From Candidatus Chlamydia sanziniae (GTDB taxonomy: Bacteria > Chlamydiota > Chlamydiia > Chlamydiales > Chlamydiaceae): a stretch of 64,000 nt of DNA. Numbering within the stretch: the first letter of the stretch is position 1; each line of letters opens with the position of its first letter. The position numbers and the translations under genes were made by a program. Shown in pieces: positions 37,855 to 46,690 of this stretch. The stretch lies in assembly GCF_001653975.1 (NCBI RefSeq), contig NZ_CP014639.1, forward strand, positions 558,001 through 622,000. The letters are read 5' to 3'. The notes under the pieces were generated by a model. The model worked only from the letters and a program-made list of their open reading frames with translations. It did no database searches and was not told where the DNA came from.

Positions 37855-38187
37855 ATGGATTTTTCAACAAAGAAATACGGAGATATCCTTGTCATTTACT
37901 TACGAGGTTCTCTAGATGCTGTTTCTGTCCCAAATGCTGAGAGATTTTTAGAGCAATTTATGCATCAAGAACATTCTAAATTAGTTTTTAATTTGAAAGA
38001 GGTCTCTTATATAAGTAGTGCGGGCATTCGGCTATTTTTATCTATGTTTAAAGTAGTGCAAAACTTACAAGGGAAGCTCTGCCTCTGTTGTGTTCAGGAA
38101 TCCGTAGGCGAAGTTATGCGAATCGCAGGATTGGACCAGATGTTATTATTATGTCAAACGGAACAGGAATGTTTTAGTAAATTTTAG
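37855..38187 (+). CDS. rsbV: STAS-domain anti-sigma-factor antagonist, RsbV-like
   Basis: STAS proteins of this type release a sigma factor or target by binding a kinase anti-sigma factor when unphosphorylated. The 110-residue protein is a single STAS domain: GDILVIYLRGSLDAVSVPNAERFLEQF, then KLVFNLKEVSYISSAGIRLFLSMFK, where the first or second Ser of SSAGIR is the usual phosphorylation site. ATG 37855 is chosen because GAGG stands nine bases before it; an ATG nine bases upstream lacks such a site. The kinase partner RsbW is not in the window. It corresponds by position to CT765. It is followed by miaA after 10 bases. Confidence 0.92.
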   Translation: MDFSTKKYGDILVIYLRGSLDAVSVPNAERFLEQFMHQEHSKLVFNLKEVSYISSAGIRLFLSMFKVVQNLQGKLCLCCVQESVGEVMRIAGLDQMLLLCQTEQECFSKF

Positions 38188-38197
38188 TTTTTTGCTT

Positions 38198-39226
38198 ATG
38201 TTTCCTTTTGAATTTCAAACGGACACCACCTCTATTACTAAATATGATGTTTGCCTTGATCTTCAAAAACTTTTTGCGAAATTGTTTAAGCGTACGGTCA
38301 TTTTGCTGGCTGGACCTACAGGATCGGGGAAAACAGAAATTTCCCTCTTGCTTGCTCCAATGGTTGATGGGGAAATAATTTCAGTAGATTCTACTCAAGT
38401 CTATCGAGGGATGGACATTGGTACTGCTAAAGTTTCCTGGGAAGCAAGACAAGCTGTGCCTCATTACCTAATTGATATTTGTCATGTCCAAGAGCCATTT
38501 AATGTTGTCGATTTCTATTATGAAGCGACTCAAGCGTGTCAAAATATTTTATCACGAAATAAAGTGCCAATTTTAGTCGGAGGCTCTGGTTTTTACTTCC
38601 ATACCTTCCTTTCAGGACCTCCGGAAGGCCCTGCAGCAGATCACCAGATACGCAGTCAGTTAGAAGCACAAGTAGAAAAACATGGGCTTACTTTTCTCTA
38701 TGATGAGTTAACCCTCAGAGATCCAGATTATGCCCAGACTATTACGAGAAATGATAAAAATAAAATTATTCGTGGCTTAGAAATCATCCAGTTGTCAGGA
38801 AAGAAAGTAAGCGAACATTCATGGAGCGTAGCTCCTAAAGTATCCACAGAGTATTGCTACCGCGCTTGGTTTCTTTCTCCTTCAAAAGAACTTTTGCAAC
38901 ACAATATCCAATCTCGTTGTGAGACCATGTTAAAAACAGGGTTATTAGATGAAGTAAAAAATTTATTATTTCAAGGGATTCGAGAAAATTCTTCAGCTGC
39001 AAAAGCAATCGGCTATCGCGAATGGATAGAATTTATAGATAAAGGAGAACCTGAAGAATTTTATTCCCTAGTCAAACAACGGTTCATGTCTAATAGTTGG
39101 CAGTATACTAAAAAACAAAGAACTTGGTTTAAACGTTATCCTATATTTCGGGAGTTGCCCCTTACGAATCTTTCTGCCGAAGCTATAGCTGAAAAAATAG
39201 CAGAAGATTATTTACTTCATAGCTGA
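38198..39226 (+). CDS. miaA: tRNA dimethylallyltransferase
   Basis: MiaA adds the isopentenyl group to A37 of tRNAs reading UNN codons. The 342-residue protein carries the P-loop AGPTGSGKT at 38-46, DSTQVYRGMDIGTAK near 65, the PHYLIDI stretch, VGGSGFYFHTFLSG near 125, and a C-terminal QYTKKQRTWFKR motif that contacts the tRNA. An N-terminal extension of about 30 residues precedes the P-loop, longer than in E. coli MiaA (316 residues). The ATG at 38198 follows a TTG two codons earlier. Its end overlaps the convergent mqnC by 10 bases. Confidence 0.96.
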   Translation: MFPFEFQTDTTSITKYDVCLDLQKLFAKLFKRTVILLAGPTGSGKTEISLLLAPMVDGEIISVDSTQVYRGMDIGTAKVSWEARQAVPHYLIDICHVQEPFNVVDFYYEATQACQNILSRNKVPILVGGSGFYFHTFLSGPPEGPAADHQIRSQLEAQVEKHGLTFLYDELTLRDPDYAQTITRNDKNKIIRGLEIIQLSGKKVSEHSWSVAPKVSTEYCYRAWFLSPSKELLQHNIQSRCETMLKTGLLDEVKNLLFQGIRENSSAAKAIGYREWIEFIDKGEPEEFYSLVKQRFMSNSWQYTKKQRTWFKRYPIFRELPLTNLSAEAIAEKIAEDYLLHS

Positions 39227-40278
39227 CAAACCGTATTAGAAACATGTTGATAAAAGGTATTTCTTTCAATGGGAACAAAACCCTGAGAACGAATGAGGGA
39301 ACACACTTCTTCTTTAGAACTTTGTATAGACCATCCTGCACACTTATGCACACTTTCATCTAAAATTATGCCCCCAAAATCATCAGCACCATAGTGTAAG
39401 GCTTGCGCACCTGTACTTTTCCCTTCACTAAACCAAGAAGCCGCAATATGATCAAAGTTATCTAAAAAGATTCTAGCTATGGCTAAAATGCGATAGTACA
39501 TTTCATCCGTACGTTGTACTTGAATTCTAGAACCTAAGGCAGTATGTGCGGGTTTGTAACTCCAAGGAATGAAACTATAGAATCCTGGATGCATATCTTG
39601 TGCATCACGAAGTGTATTGAGATGTATGAGAATGTCCTCAGGAGTCTCCACATGACCAAACATCATTGTTGCTGTGCTACTAAATCCCAGAGAGTGAGCA
39701 AGCTTATGAAAGTTTATCCATCCATCAGGCCCCATTTTTTTTGGAGAAAGAATCTTTCGAACTCTTTCAGATAAACATTCCGCTCCTCCTCCAGGAATTG
39801 TACGCTGCCCTGCATCCCAAAGTCGTTGTAAGGCTTGTTCATTGCTCATCCCCGACACCTGAGCTGCATGATTTATTTCTACTGCAGAAAAAAAATGAGG
39901 ATGAATTGTAGGAAATTCTTGAATCGTAATGCGAGTAAGCTCCTCAAAATAATCCATCCCTAAAGAGGGGTGAACTCCTCCCTGTAAAAGTACTGTCTTA
40001 ATCCCCAATTTTATATAGCGCTGTAATAAAATACGAAAATCATCAAAAGAAAGTAAATATGCATCCGGATATTTCGGTTTTCTATAAAACGCACAAAAAA
40101 TACAATCTACTTTGCAAATATTTGTATAATTGGGATTGGCATCAAGAACATAGGAGACTTCATTTAAAGGATAGCGTTGTTGGCGAATAGTATTCGCAAT
40201 ACATTGAAGTTTGTCCAATGGCCAAGAAATAAACATTTCTAGTCCTTCTTTAAAAGAAATTCTTTTATAAGGACTCAT
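39217..40278 (-). CDS. mqnC: Cyclic dehypoxanthinyl futalosine synthase
   Basis: MqnC is a radical-SAM enzyme of the futalosine route to menaquinone, cyclising dehypoxanthinyl futalosine. The 353-residue protein has the radical-SAM cysteines Cys55, Cys59 and Cys62, the preceding ANPNYTNIC, a LQGGVHPSLG stretch near 107, the family-typical GGGAECLSERVR near 172 and an SFIPWSYKP segment near 250. The alternative MqnE also shares this fold, but the CxxxCxxC context and PGGGAE stretch favour MqnC. Other futalosine genes are not in the window. Menaquinone would serve the electron chain fed by NqrF. Confidence 0.88.
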   Translation of the reverse strand: MSPYKRISFKEGLEMFISWPLDKLQCIANTIRQQRYPLNEVSYVLDANPNYTNICKVDCIFCAFYRKPKYPDAYLLSFDDFRILLQRYIKLGIKTVLLQGGVHPSLGMDYFEELTRITIQEFPTIHPHFFSAVEINHAAQVSGMSNEQALQRLWDAGQRTIPGGGAECLSERVRKILSPKKMGPDGWINFHKLAHSLGFSSTATMMFGHVETPEDILIHLNTLRDAQDMHPGFYSFIPWSYKPAHTALGSRIQVQRTDEMYYRILAIARIFLDNFDHIAASWFSEGKSTGAQALHYGADDFGGIILDESVHKCAGWSIQSSKEEVCSLIRSQGFVPIERNTFYQHVSNTVCQL

Positions 40279-40364
40279 AAAACCATTGACGATAAAGTGT
40301 AAGCGAAGCAGACTTTAGCTTCTGTTGATTTTCTTTGTCAAGCCCCACATTTCAAGTTGTTATT

Positions 40365-42035
40365 ATGGATACTTCAGACAACAGCTTTCATACTTTAGAA
40401 ACGGAAAAAGACTCCACTGCGGTATTCAGTAGTGAATCTAAAATGGCCGGCGAAGGAGTACAATCTCTCGAAACGTCAGATGAATTATTATCTGCATTTA
40501 TTACAGAATTGGCTGAACATTCTTCTCTAGAAGATCAGGTTTCTTTTACCTTAAAGAAGATGGAGGAAGCTCTAAAGTGTAATTTGGAGCCGAATTTGAA
40601 ATTGTTTTGGGCAGTAAGAAAGCATTGCTTACCTTTATTTCACCAAATTGAAAATACCGTAAAACGCGCAGATGCATGGCGTTGGTATATCGAATTAACG
40701 AAAGAAGGACGACATCTTAAAGCTCTACAGGATCAAGAGGGATCTTTTATTATTGGTCAGATCGAATTAGCAATATCTTGTTTAGAACAAGATATTGCTG
40801 CATTTTTGCAACATCAAAATGCAGATATAGCGGCTTTTCAAGAAGAAGATCATGGCTTTTTAGAAACACAGGCTTTAGAAACACATCGAGAATTTTATAA
40901 AGAGTATCACATAGCACTTTTATGGCTAAGTAGCTTTGCCGCAAAGATTATAGATCTTCGTAAAGAACTTATGAGTGTTGGTATGCGGATGCGATTGAAA
41001 AGCAAGTTTTTTCAACGCCTCTCTATTTTAGGAAATCATGTATTTCCTCAGCGTAAAGATTTTATTGACAAAGTAAGCAAAACTTTTACAGACGATGTAG
41101 ATGCTTTTGTTGCAAAACATTTTGAAAAAGCATGTAAGGAAACATTGAAGCGTTCTGTTTTTTTTTTAAGAAAAGAAATCAAAAACCTCCAACATGCTGC
41201 TAAAAGACTTTTTGTTTCGTCTTCTGTTTTTGCTGATACACGCTTGAAACTTAGCAGGTGCTGGGATCAATTGAAGGGCATGGAAAAACAGATTCGTCAA
41301 GAACAGGGACGCCTTCGTACAGCATCCGGAGAGAACGCAAAAGAAATACGTCAATTATTAGCTAATGCAGCGACTCTTCTCACCGAAGAACACGATCTTG
41401 CTACAGTTCGCAAAACCCTTGACGGAATCGTAAAACGTATTCGCAATCTTGATCTAATTCACGGGGATGTTATCGCTTTAAAAAATGAACTTCAACTTCT
41501 ATTTGATCAATTACGCGAAAAGCAAGAAATAGCAGAGCAGAATTACCAAGAAAACTTAGCAAAAGACAAAAAGACAAAACAAGAGGCGATTCGCACTCTC
41601 TCTGCACGTATAGGGGCTTTCTCTCAAGCTTGTACTGAAGGGAAAATTGGGAAAGAATCTCGAGCCGAGTGGCAAGAACTAAAAGAAGCATTAACAAAGA
41701 TGTCTTTTTTACCTCTATCGGAAAAAATTACGCTAGATAATCAGTTAAGTCTGACTTTTCAAACTATTATAGACTTTTTTGAAGCACAGCTTCTATCTTC
41801 TCCAGATTCTCGAGAAAGACTTGCTAATATGCGTCAAGTGCTTACTCAAAGACAAGAAAGGCGTAGGGAGCTAAAAAATAAATTGGCGCATGATAAAAAA
41901 TTATTAGGCTCCTCAGGATTAGATTTTGACCGCGCCATGCAATACAGCGCTCTTGTTGAAGAGGATAAACGTGCTCTTGAAGAACTTGATGAAAGTATTC
42001 TAAATTTGAAACGACAGATTCAGCAGTTCACATGA
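40365..42035 (+). CDS. Conserved chlamydial coiled-coil protein (CT768-like)
   Basis: The 556-residue protein is not assigned to a functional family. It is dominated by charged helices: the middle and C-terminal half (about 220-556) is rich in Leu, Lys, Glu and Arg with heptad-like spacing, for instance around LLFDQLREKQEIAEQNY and the final RRELKNKLAHDKKLL and LNLKRQIQQF stretches. No signal peptide or membrane segment is visible. The start was placed at ATG 40365; an in-frame TTG at 40335 adds ten residues. The stop overlaps the next ATG by four bases, coupling it to a HAD phosphatase. Its place matches CT768. It may be a structural or secretion-related protein; the sequence does not say which. 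Confidence 0.82.
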   Translation: MDTSDNSFHTLETEKDSTAVFSSESKMAGEGVQSLETSDELLSAFITELAEHSSLEDQVSFTLKKMEEALKCNLEPNLKLFWAVRKHCLPLFHQIENTVKRADAWRWYIELTKEGRHLKALQDQEGSFIIGQIELAISCLEQDIAAFLQHQNADIAAFQEEDHGFLETQALETHREFYKEYHIALLWLSSFAAKIIDLRKELMSVGMRMRLKSKFFQRLSILGNHVFPQRKDFIDKVSKTFTDDVDAFVAKHFEKACKETLKRSVFFLRKEIKNLQHAAKRLFVSSSVFADTRLKLSRCWDQLKGMEKQIRQEQGRLRTASGENAKEIRQLLANAATLLTEEHDLATVRKTLDGIVKRIRNLDLIHGDVIALKNELQLLFDQLREKQEIAEQNYQENLAKDKKTKQEAIRTLSARIGAFSQACTEGKIGKESRAEWQELKEALTKMSFLPLSEKITLDNQLSLTFQTIIDFFEAQLLSSPDSRERLANMRQVLTQRQERRRELKNKLAHDKKLLGSSGLDFDRAMQYSALVEEDKRALEELDESILNLKRQIQQFT

Positions 42036-42670
42036 GGCAACGTTGCATATACGCTTTTGATTTGGATGGCACATTGCTAAAAGGGAATAGTAGTTGGAAG
42101 TTTTATCGTTATGCACTTATGCAAGGTCTCTTTCCTTATAAAAGTGTCCCTACTTGTCTATATCGTTTTCTTAAATTTAAACTATTTCCCGACCTCCCTT
42201 CTTTATACAATTGTATTGTGAGCAATCTGTTAGTTACTGTTCCTTGTGATGACCTTTACGGTGTGGCTGTAGATTTGGTTGCGCATCTGAACATGGCAGA
42301 TTTTTATATTCCTGTTTTAGAAAAACTTGACGAAGCTTTTGGAGAAGCTAATAGTCAAGTTTTTCTTTTCTCTTCCTCCCCCGACTTTATTGTTGGGCCT
42401 ATAGCAGAATATTTGGGGATTAAAATTTGGTATGCTTCATGTTATCAGAAACAATCTGCTGAGATAGTAAATATTAAAAAGTGTTTAACAGGAGAAAAGA
42501 AAGCACAAATTCTTAGTTTTTTAAAAAAAATAAATCAAGCGAGGAGCCACACATTTTCAGATCATATTTTAGACCTTCCTTTTCTTATGTTGGGAGAAGA
42601 AAAAACTGTCGTACGTCCTCAAGGGAGATTAAAAAAAATGGCTAAAAAATATTACTGGAATATCATTTAA
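42032..42670 (+). CDS. HAD-superfamily phosphatase, SerB-like
   Basis: The 212-residue protein starts with the HAD motif I FDLDGTLLKGNSSW (Asp10 and Asp12), has a motif II serine in FLFSSSPDF near 112, a lysine KKAQI near 152 and a motif III HTFSDHILDLPFL near 172. Motif III is normally GDSxxD; here the glycine and serine are changed to SDH. The cap between 20 and 95 is helical, typical of phosphoserine phosphatase-like subclass IB. It ends VVRPQGRLKKMA, as in that subclass. The substrate is unknown; phosphoserine, a lipid phosphate or a sugar phosphate are possible. It is translationally coupled to the coiled-coil gene before it. Confidence 0.85.
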   Translation: MRQRCIYAFDLDGTLLKGNSSWKFYRYALMQGLFPYKSVPTCLYRFLKFKLFPDLPSLYNCIVSNLLVTVPCDDLYGVAVDLVAHLNMADFYIPVLEKLDEAFGEANSQVFLFSSSPDFIVGPIAEYLGIKIWYASCYQKQSAEIVNIKKCLTGEKKAQILSFLKKINQARSHTFSDHILDLPFLMLGEEKTVVRPQGRLKKMAKKYYWNII

Positions 42671-42690
42671 GAGCTTTTAAAAAAAAGCTC
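42671..42690 (+). terminator. Hairpin directly after the HAD gene
   Basis: GAGCTTTT and AAAAGCTC pair over 8 bp around AAAA, starting right at the stop codon. No T run follows, so it may end the upstream transcript weakly or stabilise its 3' end. rsfS starts 42 bases later. Confidence 0.35.
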
Positions 42691-42731
42691 GACCTTATCT
42701 TAGACAATCAGGTATTCTCGAACCAGTTTTT

Positions 42732-43091
42732 ATGGAGTTGTTTTGTTTTAATTTATTGAAAGTAATTATTAAGGCTATTGATAAAAAGAAAGGGAAAAAC
42801 GCGATAGTCTTAGACGTACGTGCCATTTCAGGGCTTACCGATTATTTCGTATTTGCTGAAGGGAATGTAGCCGCTCATGTTAAAGCTTTAGCTGAAACAA
42901 TAATTCAAGAATTAAAGGAACAAAGTCTCAGTCCTCTCCATGTGGAAGGACTCATCCATAGCGATTGGGTAGTTATAGATTATGGATTCATCATTATTCA
43001 TATATTTATCTCCACAGTTCGAGAAAAGTATCGTTTGGAAGAGTTATGGAAAGACGGTTCTACTATCATATCCAAACTTCTAGCTTCTTGA
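42732..43091 (+). CDS. rsfS: Ribosomal silencing factor RsfS
   Basis: RsfS (YbeB, Iojap family) binds protein L14 and keeps ribosomal subunits apart when nutrients are low. The 119-residue protein has the family pattern: AIVLDVRAISGLTDYFVFAEGN near 25-46, a helix AHVKALAETIIQELKEQ, and SDWVVIDYGFIIIHIFISTVREKYRLEELW near 77-106. Length is normal (E. coli 105). It is immediately followed by fabF with a 16-base gap. Ribosome silencing would suit the dormant infectious form, but this is inference. Confidence 0.95.
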   Translation: MELFCFNLLKVIIKAIDKKKGKNAIVLDVRAISGLTDYFVFAEGNVAAHVKALAETIIQELKEQSLSPLHVEGLIHSDWVVIDYGFIIIHIFISTVREKYRLEELWKDGSTIISKLLAS

Positions 43092-43107
43092 TGGAGTATA
43101 ATGCCGC

Positions 43108-44358
43108 ATGAACAAAAAGCGTGTCGTAGTTACAGGACTTGGTGTTGTATCTTGTTTTGGCAATGAAATAGATGCATTTTATGAGAATTTACTCGCTGGT
43201 ATAAGTGGTGTACGTGCAATTACGACTTTTCCTTGTGACGAGCAAGCCACACGCTTTGCTGCATGGGTCCCTGAATTTAATTCTGAGCCTTACTTAGACA
43301 AAAAGCAAGCCCGACGTGTAGATCCTTTCATTACCTTTGCTGTGGTTGCTGCCAAAAAAGCAATAGCTATGTCTCAATGGGACAAGGAGCATCTTCCTGC
43401 AGATCCTTTGCGTTGTGGAGTAGTGATCGGCTCTGGAATGGGTGGGTTATCTACTTTAGATGAAGGCATGGAAAAGCTCCTTATTTCTCACAGGAAAATC
43501 TCCCCCTTTTTCATACCTTATATCATCACAAACATGGCCCCAGCTCTAATTGCCATAGACTATGGTTTAATGGGACCGAACTATTCCATCTCTACAGCAT
43601 GTGCAACATCAAATTTTTGTATAGAAGCTGCTTATCAGCATTTAATCTCGGGTCGAGCTGATGTCATCATCTGTGGGGGAACTGAGGCTGCTGTAAATCG
43701 TATAGGATTAGAAGGATTTATTGCTAATCGAGCCTTATCAGTAAGAAATGATGCACCTGAGCGGGCTTCGCGTCCTTGGGATAGAGATAGAGATGGATTT
43801 GTCCTCGGAGAAGGAGCAGGAGTTTTAGTTTTAGAAACACTGGAGAATGCTTTACGTCGCGATGCACCTATTTTTGCTGAAGTGCTCGGTAGCTATGTCA
43901 CATGTGATGCTTTTCATATTACCGCCCCTAGAGATGATGGAGAAGGGATTACCGCATGTGTGCTTGGAGCACTAGAGAGCTCTGGCATTCCTAAAGAACG
44001 AGTAAATTATATTAATGCTCATGGGACATCTACTCCCTTAGGGGATATTTCAGAGGCCTTAGCTATGAAAAAAGTTTTCGGTAACCATGTAAAAAATTTA
44101 CGTATGAATTCTACCAAATCTTTAATTGGCCATTGTTTGGGAGGTGCAGGAGGTGTTGAGGCAATTGTCACAATTCAAGCAATACTCTCTGGTAAGCTCC
44201 ATCCTACAATTAATTTAGAACACCCGATCGCAGAAATTGATGACTTTGATGTAGTTGCAAATAAAGCGCAAGATTGGGATATTGATGTTGCCATGTCCAA
44301 TTCTTTTGGTTTTGGTGGACATAATTCAACTGTATTGTTCTCGAGGTACACACCCTAA
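43108..44358 (+). CDS. fabF: 3-Oxoacyl-ACP synthase II
   Basis: FabF condenses malonyl-ACP with acyl-ACP in fatty acid elongation. The 416-residue thiolase-fold protein has the catalytic triad Cys165 in STACATS, His305 in [11 protein letters not shown] and His342 in [12 protein letters not shown], with the family start [13 protein letters not shown] and the GGTEAAV and [12 protein letters not shown] segments. Full length (E. coli 413). It could in principle be FabB, but the NAHGTST and length fit FabF. A Nudix hydrolase gene follows after a single base, so the two are surely cotranscribed. Confidence 0.97.
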   Translation: MNKKRVVVTGLGVVSCFGNEIDAFYENLLAGISGVRAITTFPCDEQATRFAAWVPEFNSEPYLDKKQARRVDPFITFAVVAAKKAIAMSQWDKEHLPADPLRCGVVIGSGMGGLSTLDEGMEKLLISHRKISPFFIPYIITNMAPALIAIDYGLMGPNYSISTACATSNFCIEAAYQHLISGRADVIICGGTEAAVNRIGLEGFIANRALSVRNDAPERASRPWDRDRDGFVLGEGAGVLVLETLENALRRDAPIFAEVLGSYVTCDAFHITAPRDDGEGITACVLGALESSGIPKERVNYINAHGTSTPLGDISEALAMKKVFGNHVKNLRMNSTKSLIGHCLGGAGGVEAIVTIQAILSGKLHPTINLEHPIAEIDDFDVVANKAQDWDIDVAMSNSFGFGGHNSTVLFSRYTP

Positions 44359-44359
44359 T

Positions 44360-44812
44360 ATGATTAAGACAAAGTATGAATATTCTTTTGGTATTATTCC
44401 GATAAAATTTTTCGGTACTCCCGATAAAAGTACACTGCGAGCTTGTTTCATTTGCCATACTCGAGGTAAACATTGGGGGTTTCCCAAAGGACATCCTGAA
44501 GATAGGGAAGGACCTCAAGAAGCAGCAGAACGTGAATTAGTTGAAGAAACAGGATTGAGCATTGTCAACTTCTTCCCCAAAGTTCTTGTAGATCAGTATT
44601 CATTTGATAATGAAAACCAAGATTTTATTCGTAAGGAAGTCACATATTTCCTTGCCGAAGTTCGCGGTGACGTCCATACAGATCCTCAAGAAATTTGTGA
44701 TAGTCAGTGGCTATCTTTACAAGAAGGCGCTCGATTACTAAACTTCCCTGAATTACGACAACTCACTTTGGAAGCAGATAAATTTATAAATAACTATCTG
44801 CTTTCCTTTTAA
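44360..44812 (+). CDS. Nudix hydrolase (CT771-type)
   Basis: The 150-residue protein carries a perfect Nudix box beginning at Gly44 and ending at Leu66: GHPEDRE, then REL at 58-60 and EETGL at 62-66. Nudix enzymes cleave nucleoside diphosphates linked to other groups. The orthologous locus CT771 has been described as a diadenosine tetraphosphate hydrolase, and the short domain with WGFPKGH before the box fits that. The ATG at 44360 starts one base after fabF; a longer frame starts inside fabF and is rejected. A role in nucleotide clean-up or stress signalling is likely. Confidence 0.9.
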   Translation: MIKTKYEYSFGIIPIKFFGTPDKSTLRACFICHTRGKHWGFPKGHPEDREGPQEAAERELVEETGLSIVNFFPKVLVDQYSFDNENQDFIRKEVTYFLAEVRGDVHTDPQEICDSQWLSLQEGARLLNFPELRQLTLEADKFINNYLLSF

Positions 44813-44814
44813 AA

Positions 44815-44842
44815 TTTAAGGAGAGAAAACGCTCTCCTTAAA
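44815..44842. terminator. Hairpin between convergent Nudix and ppa genes
   Basis: An 11-bp perfect stem TTTAAGGAGAG with CTCTCCTTAAA and loop AAAACG lies between the two stop codons. Only a weak T stretch follows on either side. It is probably a bidirectional terminator. Confidence 0.6.
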
Positions 44843-44844
44843 GA

Positions 44845-45492
44845 TCAGCTCATTACCGTAGCTTCTCCAATATAAGATAAGTAATCTTCCTGAGCTAATT
44901 GAATGACTTTTTGTGCTTCTTTCTTACCATAAATCCCTACAATTTCTATTTTTGCAGGACTCCCTTTAATTAACTGCTCGGGAGTAGCTTTATAAGTTAA
45001 AAAGTAGTGTTGGATCATGTCTAATACTGTTCCTGGACAATCTGAAATATCTTCAATTTCTGCAAAAACTAAATCATCTTCAAGAATAGCGATAATCTTG
45101 TCATCAGCTTCTCCAGAATCAATAATACGGAGTCCTCCTATAGGGCGAGCTTGTAATAAAATATTCCCGTGAGAAATATTTTTTTCTGTAAGAACACAAA
45201 CATCTAGAGGATCCTTGTCCCCTTGAATGTTGCTTCGGCGGATTTGTTCTCCACTGTATCTTCCAGAGATATCTCCAGAGTATGTCTGAGGGAGCAATCC
45301 ATAAAGACAAGGGCAAAAATTAGAAAATTTTTGTGGTCTATCTACTTTTAATAGTCCTGTCGTTTTATCTAATTCAAATTTTACAGCATCTTGAGGAGTG
45401 ATTTCTATGTAACAACACAAGGATTCATAATTGTCCTGACTCAATACAGGAGTATGCCAAGGATGAGTAACACAAGAGAGTTTTTTAGACAT
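44845..45492 (-). CDS. ppa: Inorganic pyrophosphatase
   Basis: Ppa hydrolyses pyrophosphate made by biosynthetic reactions. The 215-residue protein has the family I signature with [11 protein letters not shown] near 92-102, the conserved YCYIEITP opening, a TGLLKVDRP stretch and [17 protein letters not shown]. All three signature aspartates are present. It is slightly longer than E. coli Ppa (176), as in chlamydiae and plants. It is monocistronic on the minus strand and divergent from leucine dehydrogenase. Confidence 0.95.
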   Translation of the reverse strand: MSKKLSCVTHPWHTPVLSQDNYESLCCYIEITPQDAVKFELDKTTGLLKVDRPQKFSNFCPCLYGLLPQTYSGDISGRYSGEQIRRSNIQGDKDPLDVCVLTEKNISHGNILLQARPIGGLRIIDSGEADDKIIAILEDDLVFAEIEDISDCPGTVLDMIQHYFLTYKATPEQLIKGSPAKIEIVGIYGKKEAQKVIQLAQEDYLSYIGEATVMS

Positions 45493-45637
45493 AAGTTGTT
45501 CTCACTATAAACATTTTTTATAATCTAATTTTCAACAAGTTTAAACTAGCACGCAAGTTCTTTTAAGAGAAGGTACATCTTAATTGACTTCTAATTAAAA
45601 TTCTAGAATACTTTATCTTCTCTAATTAGGTGAAGTT

Positions 45638-46690
45638 ATGAAATATCATATAGATTTTAAAGAATTAAAAGTAGCAGATTACGAACGTGTTATTGAAGTC
45701 TCTTGTTTAGAAGCACGTTTACATGCAATTATTGCTATTCACCAAACTGCTGTAGGCCCTGCGTTAGGCGGGGTACGTGCTTTTCTTTACAATTCTTTTG
45801 ATGATGCTTGCAGCGATGTTTTGCGACTGGCAAAAGGAATGACGTATAAAGCAGTCATTAGCAATACAGGAACAGGCGGAGGAAAGAGTGTAATTATTCT
45901 TTCTAAAGATGCCCCTTACCTTACGGATGAGATGTTACAGGCATTTGGCCAGGCAGTTAATGCTCTTGAGGGTAAGTATATCTGTGCTTTAGACTTAGGC
46001 GTATCTATAGAAGCCGTTGCCACCATAGCAAAAGAAACTTCCTATATTTGCGGCCTTCCTGAGATTAGTGGAAACCCATCTATATACACTACGCATGGGC
46101 TTTTCCTCTGTATGCAAGAGACAGCACAAAAACTCTGGGGTTGTCCGTCACTTAGGGGAAGGAAGATTGCTATTGAAGGAATTGGCTCTGTGGGAAAGCG
46201 GTTGCTACAAACACTATTTTTTAGCGGAGCGGAGCTCTATATTTCAGATATTGCAGAATCTACTCTTAAGACCGCAGCGCATCTCTATGGAGCTACAGTT
46301 GTCCCTGTAGAAGAGTTGCCTACTATGGAATGTGATATTTTTTCTCCCTGTGCTCGAGGAAATACAGTTCGTTTAGATAATGTTTTTGATTTCCATTGTC
46401 AGGCTATTGTCGGTGCAGCTAATAATCAGCTTGAAGATAGTTCCCTAGGTGCTATTCTTCATGAAAGGGGGATCTTCTATGCTCCAGATTATTTAGTGAA
46501 TGCAGGAGGATTAATAAACGTTGTCTCAGCTGTTGGCCAACCCTATGCACCAAAAGCCACACGTGCTAAAATAGAACAACTTCCACATATTCTTCGCAAC
46601 CTTTATGCTAAAAGTGAAGTCACTGGGAAAGATCTTGTAACTTTATCCGATCTTTTTGTTGAAGAAACTCTTGCTGCCTATGTTTCATGA
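45638..46690 (+). CDS. ldh: Leucine dehydrogenase family protein
   Basis: Leucine dehydrogenase oxidatively deaminates branched-chain amino acids with NAD. The 350-residue protein fits the Glu/Leu/Phe/Val dehydrogenase family: AVGPALGGVRAF near 37-48, LAKGMTYKAV with the substrate lysine near 69, TGTGGGKSVII with the catalytic lysine near 80, and a Rossmann NAD site IEGIGSVGKRLLQTLF near 182. A C-terminal NQLEDSSLGAILHERGIFYAPDYLVNAGGLI stretch is characteristic. Length matches Bacillus leucine dehydrogenase (364). Its substrate range, leucine against valine or phenylalanine, cannot be settled here. The 3' end overlaps cysQ by 13 bases. Confidence 0.9.
   Translation: MKYHIDFKELKVADYERVIEVSCLEARLHAIIAIHQTAVGPALGGVRAFLYNSFDDACSDVLRLAKGMTYKAVISNTGTGGGKSVIILSKDAPYLTDEMLQAFGQAVNALEGKYICALDLGVSIEAVATIAKETSYICGLPEISGNPSIYTTHGLFLCMQETAQKLWGCPSLRGRKIAIEGIGSVGKRLLQTLFFSGAELYISDIAESTLKTAAHLYGATVVPVEELPTMECDIFSPCARGNTVRLDNVFDFHCQAIVGAANNQLEDSSLGAILHERGIFYAPDYLVNAGGLINVVSAVGQPYAPKATRAKIEQLPHILRNLYAKSEVTGKDLVTLSDLFVEETLAAYVS

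Noticed and set aside
44255-44359. Extended start for the Nudix gene within fabF
   Set aside because: The Nudix domain begins right after the ATG at 44360, one base after the fabF stop.
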